Assembly (NCBI GenBank): GCA_019637155.1
Contig: JAHBWE010000007.1
Location: forward strand, 186,001 to 250,000
Source: Labilithrix sp.
GTDB lineage: Bacteria; Myxococcota_A; Polyangia; Polyangiales; Polyangiaceae
DNA length: 64,000 nucleotides
Direction of reading: 5' to 3'
In this document: positions 16,961-25,935 of the stretch, piece after piece
How the letters are laid out: every line of letters begins with the position of its first letter
Position numbering within the stretch: the first letter of the stretch is position 1
Position numbers and translations under genes: made by a program
Notes under the pieces: model-generated
What the model was told of the DNA's origin: nothing
The model's input: the letters and a program-made list of their open reading frames with translations, nothing else
Databases searched by the model: none

Positions 16961-18301
16961 TCAGGGGACGGGGTTCTGCGCGAGGCGCTGCGCCTTCGCG
17001 TAGTCGGCGGCGCCGTCGACGAACACGACGGTGGCGACGTAGTCGAGCTGGCGGACGCCGGCGGGGAGCGTGGCGTTCGCGATGAACGCGGTCGGCGAGT
17101 AGTTGCCGACGTTGCCGACGCCGGCGTTGAGCTGCGCGCCGCCCGCGGCGAGCAGGTCGGCGGGGGCGCCCGACGCCTTGCCCATGTAGAACTGCGAGAG
17201 CCCGTTCATGAGCGGCGCGACCTGCTCCGCGACCGCGCGGTGGCCCGACGAGAGAGCGCCCGGATCGCCCGGCGCGAAGATCTGGCCGATCAGCTTCGCG
17301 CGGTCCGCCGCCGGCGCGACGAGCACGTTCGAGAGCGGACCCTCCGCGAGGCCGATCTGGCCTTCCTCCGTCGTGACGAGCGGCATCGGATCGAACACCG
17401 GGTCGACGCAGTCGGCGCCCTCGGGGCCGGCGTTCTCGATCTCCTCGGCGCTGCACGCGGAGAGCGCGTTCATGTGCCACGCGAACTCGGAGCAGTACAT
17501 CGGGAGCTTCGTCGTCTTGTCCTGTTCGAGGATGATCTGACCGAGCTTGGTCACCGTCTGCTTCGGCGTCATGCCCGTCGCGGCGAAGCGCGGGGCCATG
17601 TAGTCCTTCTGGAACTTCACCTGCGCGCGCTGGCCGTTGATGCGGTTGATGCCCGCCTTCAGCGCGCCGACCCACGTGCGGAGCTGCGCGCGGCGCGCGT
17701 CCGTCATGTTGCGCGGGCGGATGATCTGGATGGCGTCGACGCCGGGCTCGTTCACGCCGTTCGACGCGGGCCCGCCGACGAAGAACGGCGCGCTGAACTG
17801 CCCGACGTGATCGCTGTCGAGCGGAGAGTCGATGTTGAAGGCCTCGCCGTTCTGCGTGTAGACGAGGCTCGCGTGCGTGACGCCCATCTGGATGTGCGGG
17901 TACGGCATCGTGCCGGCGAGGTTGGGGCGGAGCGAGAGCGTGATGTCCCCGTCCTGGAGGACGCCGGCCTTGCCGAGCTTCTTCGCCATGTCGATGCGCG
18001 CCGCGCGACGGTTCGCGACGCTCGTCCCGTTCTGATTCACCGCGATGACGCGGAGGCCCGCCTCCTCGACCTCGGTCGACGGGTTCCACACCGTCGGGTA
18101 CGGGTACGCGCTCCGGTTGAGCGGCGTCGTGATCGCCGACTTCGGCACCGAGAAGTAGAACGGCACGTCGAGGACCTTGTCCTGCGAGGCCGAGGTGATC
18201 GCCTCCTCGCTGCCTTCGGCGGACGTCTCGTCCGTTTCGGCGGCGCAGCCGGCGACGAGAAGGAGAGAGGCGAGACCGAGGAGGGATGCGTTGCGGAGCA
18301 T
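16961..18301 (-). CDS. Lipoprotein with permuted NlpC/P60 (YiiX-like) domain
   Basis: 446 residues. Signal peptide MLRNASLLGLASLLLVAGC ends in a lipobox. The domain has the circularly permuted papain order of YiiX/DUF830-type proteins: a GDI-type strand (LQDGDITLSL), then THASLVY with His143, and later MYCSEFAWH with Cys270 in the conserved CSE context. Such enzymes cleave or transfer amide or ester bonds in cell walls or lipids. The C-terminal 130 residues are unassigned. It heads a probable two-gene unit with the 21-residue peptide and is preceded by a -24/-12-like promoter motif. Confidence 0.75.
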   Translation of the reverse strand: MLRNASLLGLASLLLVAGCAAETDETSAEGSEEAITSASQDKVLDVPFYFSVPKSAITTPLNRSAYPYPTVWNPSTEVEEAGLRVIAVNQNGTSVANRRAARIDMAKKLGKAGVLQDGDITLSLRPNLAGTMPYPHIQMGVTHASLVYTQNGEAFNIDSPLDSDHVGQFSAPFFVGGPASNGVNEPGVDAIQIIRPRNMTDARRAQLRTWVGALKAGINRINGQRAQVKFQKDYMAPRFAATGMTPKQTVTKLGQIILEQDKTTKLPMYCSEFAWHMNALSACSAEEIENAGPEGADCVDPVFDPMPLVTTEEGQIGLAEGPLSNVLVAPAADRAKLIGQIFAPGDPGALSSGHRAVAEQVAPLMNGLSQFYMGKASGAPADLLAAGGAQLNAGVGNVGNYSPTAFIANATLPAGVRQLDYVATVVFVDGAADYAKAQRLAQNPVP

Positions 18302-18313
18302 GCCCTACAGAGG

Positions 18314-18329
18314 AGCACCATGTGTGCCC
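18314..18329 (-). promoter_or_regulatory. Sigma-54-like -24/-12 motif, NlpC/P60 operon
   Basis: GGGCACACATGGTGCT on the minus strand: GG-N10-GC spacing with CAC next to GG and TGC at the -12 box. The GC is 13 nt before the ATG at 18301, so the mRNA would have a leader of only about 2 nt. It shares GGNAC-N6-TGC with four other lipoprotein promoters in this window. Confidence 0.55.
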
Positions 18330-18356
18330 AATCTGAAATCGGGCATTTCCAACTAC

Positions 18357-18376
18357 TTGCGCTGGTGTCTGCGCAA
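18357..18376. promoter_or_regulatory. Inverted repeat upstream of the -24/-12 motif
   Basis: TTGCGC and GCGCAA arms flank an 8-bp centre, about 55-75 bp upstream of the predicted start of the NlpC/P60 operon. That size and position suit an activator site, but the binding protein is unknown. Confidence 0.3.
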
Positions 18377-18396
18377 CGAGACGCTCGGATCCGGAG

Positions 18397-18663
18397 GTGC
18401 AAGGATCCAGTCACTCCGTGTTTTTCCAGCTAGAGCAGAACGCCGTAGGCTCGCGGGGATGCGTCGCTCCGTGCTGGTTCTACGTCGAGCTGGCGAAGGA
18501 GCCCGGGCAGCCTCCGCTCGCGTCGACCGTGATGAAGGAGGCGGCGTACCCCGATCACTGCAACTTCGATCCGCGCTGGCACGTCGAGCCCGTCGATCAG
18601 GCGATCCACACCAACTACCACCTCGGCTTTCGCTGCTGCCGGTCGATCGAGCCGCGACCGTGA
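18397..18663 (+). pseudogene. Fragment of a formylglycine-generating-enzyme-like (SUMF1) protein
   Basis: The open frame encodes about 88 residues ending HTNYHLGFRCCRSIEPRP, which matches the C-terminal GFRC end of FGE-sulfatase domain proteins. Third-base G/C bias is strong only after about 18455; upstream of that the frame looks non-coding, and the 150 or more residues that normally precede are missing. The best reading is a 5'-truncated relic. It lies between a divergent lipoprotein gene and the convergent protease gene. Confidence 0.5.
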
Positions 18664-18668
18664 CGCGG

Positions 18669-19799
18669 CTACGCGCGGCGGCGGCGGCGGACGGCGGCGC
18701 ACGCGACGAGCGCGAACAACGCGAGCGCCCCCGCGCTCGTGCGCGCCGTGCCCGGGCTCGCGCTGCACGTCGTCGTCGTCGTGATCGTCGTCTGCATCGG
18801 CGGGGCCTCGGAGGTCGGGTCGGTGCCGTCGGTCGACGTGCAGATGTCGCCGTCGCAGCCGTCCTCCTGCGCACCCGCGCTCTCCGGATCGACGATCGCC
18901 GCGCCCGTCGCCCAGCCCGGCGCGGCGTAGCCGCCCGCGGCGGCGGCGTGCTGCGCGGCCCTGATGATGAGGTCGGCGTGCTTGTCCGTGCGCGAGTAGA
19001 TCGCGGCGAGGCACTGCGTGTCCGACTGCGGGCCGCGCGAGAGCGCGCCGAGGACGTAGGGCGTGCCGCTCGCGATGGAGCCCTGATCGAACGCGCCGCC
19101 GCCCGAGTCGCCGGAGCAGACGTAGCCCTGCGTGATGAACTCGCGCTCGTTGTCCATCATCGACGCGTAGATCGTCTGCGTGCAGTCGTAGGACGCGTCG
19201 CCCGGGAGGCAGATGATGTCGATCTTCTGCCGGATACGCCGCGTGCCCGGATCGGCCGCGTTCGGCGCCGTGATGCCGTAGCCGAGCGCCGTGATCTTGC
19301 CGGTGAGACGCGCGTCGCCGATCGAGAACTGCACGACCGGGATCGCCGGCTCCGCCTCTCGCGCCGGGATGTTCTTCGTCAGACGGAGCAACGCGATGTC
19401 GTTGCCGCAATAGGTGTCGGACGACGGCGTCACGATGTCGGCGACGGCGTAGAGGACCTTCGCGCCGCGGATGACCGGCTCCGTCGTCACGAAGAGGTTC
19501 GCCGGCGCCGTGCTCTCGCGGAACCTGTCCGTGCACTCGACGATCTTCTTCGCGTTGCTCGCCGCCGGCGCCTCGACGCAGTGGCGCGCGGTGAGGACCA
19601 GGTTCGGCGCGATGAGCGTGCCCGAGCACACCGACCCGAGCTTGTTCGCGATGCCGACCGCGTAGTTGTGCGCCCGGTCCTTCGTCCCGCCCTGGACCTC
19701 GTGCGACTGGCCCGAGGCCTCCTCCTCCCCGGAGCCGCTGCACGCAGCGAGGCCCACCAAGAGGAGGGCGGCGACGGCGCGGGGGAGGAATTGCATCAT
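18669..19799 (-). CDS. Trypsin-like serine protease with MYXO-CTERM-type tail
   Basis: 376 residues. Lipoprotein-type signal (VGLAACSG). The S1 domain has all three catalytic residues: LTARHCVE, NDIALLRL and CSGDSGGGAF. After about residue 310 come a Thr-rich spacer, a Cys, a hydrophobic segment ALALFALVACAA and the Arg cluster VRRRRRA, the layout of MYXO-CTERM sorting tails. The combined lipobox and C-terminal tail suggest surface anchoring or processing. The first or second Met (19799 or 19796) could start. Confidence 0.88.
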   Translation of the reverse strand: MMQFLPRAVAALLLVGLAACSGSGEEEASGQSHEVQGGTKDRAHNYAVGIANKLGSVCSGTLIAPNLVLTARHCVEAPAASNAKKIVECTDRFRESTAPANLFVTTEPVIRGAKVLYAVADIVTPSSDTYCGNDIALLRLTKNIPAREAEPAIPVVQFSIGDARLTGKITALGYGITAPNAADPGTRRIRQKIDIICLPGDASYDCTQTIYASMMDNEREFITQGYVCSGDSGGGAFDQGSIASGTPYVLGALSRGPQSDTQCLAAIYSRTDKHADLIIRAAQHAAAAGGYAAPGWATGAAIVDPESAGAQEDGCDGDICTSTDGTDPTSEAPPMQTTITTTTTCSASPGTARTSAGALALFALVACAAVRRRRRA

Positions 19800-19939
19800 G
19801 GTTTCAGGCGGTTACGAGCGCTTCTGGATCAGCCCTGACCACCCATGATCGAGGGCCTACTCCCTCCCTCTGGCGGATGCCCGTATCCGTCGCGTCTCAA
19901 ACGAAAGAGGCAGGGAAGATCGCGTCCGCGCGTAGGCTC

Positions 19940-21471
<1,532 letters not shown>

Positions 21472-21475
<4 letters not shown>

Positions 21476-22038
21476 GCGTCGTCGTCGCGGTCTTCGCGGA
21501 GGCGCCGCTCCCGGGGCGCTGCGCGAAGGCGCTCCTCGCGTACCACGATCCCGAATGGGTCGCGCGCCTCTACGCCGCGATGCTGCGCGACACGCTCGAC
21601 GGCCTGGAGGCGATCGGCGCCGACGAGCACGTCGTCCTCGCGAACGAAGACGAAGACGACGAAGGCCGCCGCGCGCTCGCGCGTCATCTCCCGCTCCCGT
21701 GGACGCTCGCCCGTGCGCGCGCGATCGACGCGAGCGACTACGTCGTCGTCGCGACGGCGTACGCTCCCGCCGCCGACGTCGCCCCGCTCGCCGAGGCGAT
21801 CGCGACGCGCGCGCACGTCGTCGCCGACGACGCGTGGCTCGCCGGCGGTCCCGCGCTCGCGCTCACGGCTCCGTCCGCCGAGCTCGTCGCCAAAATCCGT
21901 GCAGAATACACAAATGTGCTGGCCCTCCCCGCGGCGACGATCGTCGACGGGCCGGCCGCGCTCGAGGCGCTCCTCGAGGAGCTGCGGCGTCATCACGAGC
22001 GCGCACCACGGACGGCTCTCTTGGCGATGACGAGCTGA
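21472..22038 (+). CDS. DUF2064/TIGR04282-like protein
   Basis: 188 residues from GTG 21472, which overlaps the DUF362 stop. VVAVFAEAPLPGRCAKALL followed by ARLYAAMLRDTLDGL resembles the start of TIGR04282 glycosyltransferase-like proteins, whose usual motif is PGRVKTRL; the KTR part is missing here, so sugar-nucleotide binding may be lost. A cytoplasmic alpha/beta protein. The coupling with DUF362 suggests a shared task, which is not known. Confidence 0.55.
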
Positions 22039-22140
22039 GGGCGACCAGGCTCAGATCGCGCGGACCAGGCTGGCGCCTCGGGATCCGGGGGAAATGTGCG
22101 CTTCACCCCGCGATGTTCCGCGTTTGTAGCAATCGCGAAG

Positions 22141-22156
22141 CGGAACGGATGGTGCA
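22141..22156 (+). promoter_or_regulatory. Sigma-54-like -24/-12 motif, tandem lipoprotein operon
   Basis: CGGAACGGATGGTGCA has GG-N10-GC spacing, and its GC lies 13 nt before the ATG at 22169. It matches the GGNAC-N6-TGC motif shared by five lipoprotein genes here. CGCGAT/ATCGCG arms at 22109-22137 lie just upstream. Confidence 0.55.
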
Positions 22157-22168
22157 ACCATTCCGCTC

Positions 22169-22789
22169 ATGCGTCTCGTCTTGCTCGCTGCCACCGTCTC
22201 CGTCGTCCTCGTCGGCGCCACGTTCGCCTGCTCGAGCAGCTCCCCCGCGGAGGAGACGGCCGACGCCGGCAAGGACTCGGGGAAGAAGCCGGTGGAGGAG
22301 ACGCCGCCGATCGAGGAGGAGCCCCCGCCGGTCGAGGAGGAGCCCCCGCCGCAGGAGGACCTCGACGGCGGCGCCGACGACGCGGAGGCGGGCGCGCCCA
22401 ACAACACGGACGGGGGGACGGCCTGCCTGGGCGACTCGCTCAAGGAGGCGGAGCCCAACAACGACGCGAACACGGCGACGAGCGTCACGCCGCCGGGCCG
22501 GACGTTCTCGATCTGCGGCACCACGTCGGGCGCCGATCCGGACTTCTTCACCTTCAAGACGCCCGCGTACGGCCAGACGTTCGTCCTCTGCCAGGGCGCC
22601 GCCGGACCCTGCGTTGGGGCGGTTCAGATCTCCGGCACCATCGACGGCCAGGCGTTCAACGGCTTCAACTTCAACGGCATCAACGTCAACGACGGATCGA
22701 CGTGGGTCGTCCGCGTCGCCCCGTCCGGCGGCGGCGGTGGAGGTGGCGGCGGTCGCAACTACCGCCTCACCTGGCACTTCAACAACTGA
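22169..22789 (+). CDS. Lipoprotein with PPC-like module, paralogue 1 of 3
   Basis: 206 residues. Signal peptide with lipobox TFAC; a spacer of acidic and Pro-rich units (EEEPPPVEEEPPP) to about residue 75; then one beta-rich module marked by KEAEPNNDANTATSV and FSICGTTSGADPDFFTFKT. This EPN...D pattern is that of bacterial pre-peptidase C-terminal (PPC)-type domains. A Gly run precedes the last strand. First of three tandem paralogues, followed by a dipeptidase gene. Function unknown; a surface protein. Confidence 0.75.
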   Translation: MRLVLLAATVSVVLVGATFACSSSSPAEETADAGKDSGKKPVEETPPIEEEPPPVEEEPPPQEDLDGGADDAEAGAPNNTDGGTACLGDSLKEAEPNNDANTATSVTPPGRTFSICGTTSGADPDFFTFKTPAYGQTFVLCQGAAGPCVGAVQISGTIDGQAFNGFNFNGINVNDGSTWVVRVAPSGGGGGGGGGRNYRLTWHFNN

Positions 22790-22828
22790 CGACTTTGAGA
22801 GGAGCACCGAATCGTGCATCATTCCGGA

Positions 22829-23500
22829 ATGCGTTTTGCCGTTCTTCTTCCCGGCTCTTTGATCGTCTGCGCGGTCGCGCTGTACGCGTGCTCGTCGTCG
22901 GACGAGGCCACGCCCACGCCTGACGCCGGCAAGACGTCGTCGTCGTCGACGTCCTCCTCGACGAGCGGCTCCAACGGCGACGACGACGACGACGACAACA
23001 CGTCGAGCTCGAGCTCGTCTTCGAGCGGCGACACCAGCTCCTCGTCTTCGTCGAGCAGCGGCGGCGGCGGCGGGGGTGACGGCGGTGGCGGTGGCGGCGG
23101 TGATGGCGGCGGCGGCGGCGGGGGTGACGGCGGCGGCGGCGTGAGCTCGAAGTGCCTCACCGGCGATACGCGAGAGGTCGAGCCAAACGACTCCGCGGGC
23201 GCGGCGCAGGTCATCCCGGCGACCACCGGCACGTCGTCGCTGAAGTACTGCGGGCGCATCGCGGCGGCGGGGGACGTCGACTTCATCACGTGGACGTTCA
23301 ACGTCACGGGCTCGGTGTCGATCTCCGGCGCGCAAGAGAACACCGGCAACGGGCTCCAGATCACGCTGAAGGTCGGCGGCGGCGCGGAGCAGCCGTTCTC
23401 GGGTAGCATCCCGCTCCAGTCGGGCCAGCCGTACCTCTTCAAGGTCACCGCGACCGGTCAATCCGACTATCGCTTCAACCTCGACGTCACGCAGAACTGA
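22829..23500 (+). CDS. Lipoprotein with PPC-like module, paralogue 2 of 3
   Basis: 223 residues. ATG 22829 gives MRFAVLLPG, matching paralogue 1 (MRLVLLAAT); GTG 22814 has a better-placed AGGAG, so either start is possible. Lipobox LYAC, then Ser/Thr, Asp and long Gly runs to about residue 110, then one module (REVEPNDSAGAAQV, LKYCGRIAAAGDVDFITW). The region before the start resembles that of paralogue 1, but the -24/-12 spacing is broken by extra bases. It lies 39 bp downstream of paralogue 1. Confidence 0.72.
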   Translation: MRFAVLLPGSLIVCAVALYACSSSDEATPTPDAGKTSSSSTSSSTSGSNGDDDDDDNTSSSSSSSSGDTSSSSSSSSGGGGGGDGGGGGGGDGGGGGGGDGGGGVSSKCLTGDTREVEPNDSAGAAQVIPATTGTSSLKYCGRIAAAGDVDFITWTFNVTGSVSISGAQENTGNGLQITLKVGGGAEQPFSGSIPLQSGQPYLFKVTATGQSDYRFNLDVTQN

Positions 23501-23512
23501 GGAGAAAGCCTT

Positions 23513-24574
23513 ATGCGCCACGCACTTATCGGCACCGCCGCGCTCGTCGCTTTTGCATGCGCCACCTACGCCTGCGGGTCGGACTCGGATCCGCCGGCGA
23601 CGACCTCCTCGTCGTCGACCTCCTCGTCGACGACGAGCTCGACGTCCGGCAACAACAACACGTCGTCGTCGAGCTCGTCGGGTGACAACACGTCTTCGTC
23701 GAGCTCGTCGAGCTCGTCGACCACGTCGTCGTCCGGCTCGCCGCCGGTCGTCGCGGACTCGGGCACCGTCATCACCGACGACTCCGGCACCGGCATCCCC
23801 GACAGCGGCGGTCCGATCGACGCGTCGGATCCGACCGTGTTCGACGGCGCGGCGGGGACGCAGTGCCAGGCGGGTTCGGTGCAGGAGGTCGAGCCGAACA
23901 ACGACGAGGCCACCGCGAACACGATGCCGAGCGGCACCGGCTCGTTCTGCGGCCAGCTCCAGCCCGCGGGCGACGTCGACGTCGTCAAGTTCACGATGCC
24001 GGTCGACACGTCGGAGTTCCAGATCGGCGTCCAGAACGTCGGCGCCGGCACGAACTACCGGCTCGAGGGCAAGGTCGGCACCGAGTCGTTCGTGCTCGCC
24101 GGGCAGGACGCGGGCGGCAACTTCCCGTTCCGCCCGGGCGAGACGTACACGTTCACGTCCACCGGCGACGCCGACACGAGCTACATCATCGGCTTCAACA
24201 TCAAGCAGGTGGCGGCGAGCTCCGTCTGCAAGGCCAACTCGATCAAGGAGCCGCCGGAGCCGAACGACACGATCGAGACGCAGCTCCCGCAGGAGACGAG
24301 CAGCTTCTGCGGCACCATCAACACGACGTCCGACGTCGACGTCGCGACGTTCACGATCCCGAGCACCAAGACGTCGCTCCGGCTCGCGTTCCAGTCGACG
24401 ACCGGCGGCCCGGGCACGTTCACGATCGAAGGCACCGTCGACGGCCAGTCGTTCACGATCCCGCGCGGGACCGGCCCCGAGGTTCCGTTCGTCCAGAACA
24501 AGCCCTACGTCCTCCGCCTGAAGTCGACGGTCCCGAACAACAGCTACGTCGTCGACGTCGAGCTCGGCCCCTGA
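23513..24574 (+). CDS. Lipoprotein with two PPC-like modules, paralogue 3 of 3
   Basis: 353 residues with an AGGAG site 9 nt before ATG. Lipobox-like TYAC, Ser/Thr spacer, then two successive modules of about 110 residues: QEVEPNNDEATANTM...FCGQLQPAGDVDVVKF and KEPPEPNDTIETQL...FCGTINTTSDVDVATF. The internal duplication makes it the longest of the three. Its stop overlaps the start of the dipeptidase gene (CTGA). Confidence 0.75.
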   Translation: MRHALIGTAALVAFACATYACGSDSDPPATTSSSSTSSSTTSSTSGNNNTSSSSSSGDNTSSSSSSSSSTTSSSGSPPVVADSGTVITDDSGTGIPDSGGPIDASDPTVFDGAAGTQCQAGSVQEVEPNNDEATANTMPSGTGSFCGQLQPAGDVDVVKFTMPVDTSEFQIGVQNVGAGTNYRLEGKVGTESFVLAGQDAGGNFPFRPGETYTFTSTGDADTSYIIGFNIKQVAASSVCKANSIKEPPEPNDTIETQLPQETSSFCGTINTTSDVDVATFTIPSTKTSLRLAFQSTTGGPGTFTIEGTVDGQSFTIPRGTGPEVPFVQNKPYVLRLKSTVPNNSYVVDVELGP

Positions 24575-25935
24575 TCGTCCGAACCGCGCTCTCGGGCGCG
24601 CTCCTCGCCGGCTTCGTCGCGGCGGCGGCCTGTGGGTCGCCGCCCGCGTCGAGGGAGGTCATCGGCGAGAGCACGTCGCCTCATCTCCGCTCGCACGCGA
24701 CGGGCGCCGACGGCGGCGCGCCCGGCGGCGAGACGCTCGCGCAGCACGCCGAGCGGCTGCATCGCAGCGCGATCGTCATCGACACGCACGACGACATCCC
24801 GTCCGTCCTCTACGCCGGCAACGTCGACCTCGCCGACAAGGCGGAGTGGATCAACACCGACCTGTCGCGCATGAAGGCGGGCGGCGTCACCGGCCTCTTC
24901 TTCAGCGTCTACGTCGAGTCGGACCTCGCGACCCAGCCGAGCGTCCTCGGCGGCGGGGCGCTCCGGCGCGCGATCGACCTCGTCGACGTCACGTACCGCG
25001 CGGTGGAGCGCAACCCGAAGGACCTCGTCCTCGCGACGACGGCGGCCGACGTCCGCCGCGCGAAGCGCGACGGCAAGATCGCGATCCTGATGGGCATCGA
25101 GGGAGGGCACGCGATCGAGAACTCGCTCTCGGCGCTGCGCGTCCTCCATCGCCTCGGCTGCCGCTACATGACGCTCACGCACACGCAGTCGAACGAGTGG
25201 GCCGACTCCGCCGGCTTCTCCGGCCCGCCGCCGGTGCGCCATCACGGCCTCACGCCGTTCGGCGAGGACGTCGTCCGCGAGATGCAGCGCCTCGGCATGC
25301 TCGTCGACGTCTCGCACACGTCCGACGAGACGTTCGCGGCGGTGATGAAGATCGCGGAGGCGCCCGTGATCGCGTCGCACTCGTCCGCGCGCGCGCTCGC
25401 GGATCACCGCCGCAACCTGAGCGACGACATGCTGAAGCAGCTCGCCAAGAACGGCGGCGTCGTGATGGTGAACTTCTGGTCGCTCTTCCTTTCGAAGGAG
25501 TACGGCGCCGCGGCGCAGGCCTGGTACGAGAAGAACGGCGCGGCGGCGAAGGAGCTCCGTGCAAAGCACAAGCACGACTTCGCCGCCTATCGCGAGGCGA
25601 TGGCGAAGCTCCACGCCGAGACGGAGCCCCTCCCGAAGGTGCCGCTCTCCGTCCTCGTCGACCACATCGATCACGTCGTGAAGGTCGCCGGCATCGACCA
25701 CGTCGGCCTCGGCTCCGACTTCGACGGCGTCGACGCCCTCCCCGACGGCGTGAGCGGCGTCGACGCGTACCCGAAGATCACGGAGGAGCTCCTCCGCCGC
25801 GGCTACAAAGACGACGACGTGAAGAAGGTCCTCGGCGAGAACTTCCTCCGCGTCTTCGAGCGCGCGGAGGCGTTCGCGAAGACCAAGCCCTCCCGCATCT
25901 CCGGCGACGGCAACACCCGCCGCATCGATCGCTAG
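24571..25935 (+). CDS. Membrane dipeptidase (peptidase M19), lipoprotein, CTG start
   Basis: 454 residues. M19 zinc dipeptidase motifs: DTHDD (His73), MGIEGGHAIE, VDVSHTSDET, APVIASHSSARA and HVGLGSDFDGV. The signal peptide ALSGALLAGFVAAAAC requires a start before it, but no ATG, GTG or TTG exists in frame; CTG 24571, overlapping the upstream TGA, is the only sensible start. It likely cleaves dipeptides, including D-residue or cell-wall-derived ones, outside the inner membrane. Coupled to the third PPC-like lipoprotein. Confidence 0.88.
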   Translation: MIVRTALSGALLAGFVAAAACGSPPASREVIGESTSPHLRSHATGADGGAPGGETLAQHAERLHRSAIVIDTHDDIPSVLYAGNVDLADKAEWINTDLSRMKAGGVTGLFFSVYVESDLATQPSVLGGGALRRAIDLVDVTYRAVERNPKDLVLATTAADVRRAKRDGKIAILMGIEGGHAIENSLSALRVLHRLGCRYMTLTHTQSNEWADSAGFSGPPPVRHHGLTPFGEDVVREMQRLGMLVDVSHTSDETFAAVMKIAEAPVIASHSSARALADHRRNLSDDMLKQLAKNGGVVMVNFWSLFLSKEYGAAAQAWYEKNGAAAKELRAKHKHDFAAYREAMAKLHAETEPLPKVPLSVLVDHIDHVVKVAGIDHVGLGSDFDGVDALPDGVSGVDAYPKITEELLRRGYKDDDVKKVLGENFLRVFERAEAFAKTKPSRISGDGNTRRIDR

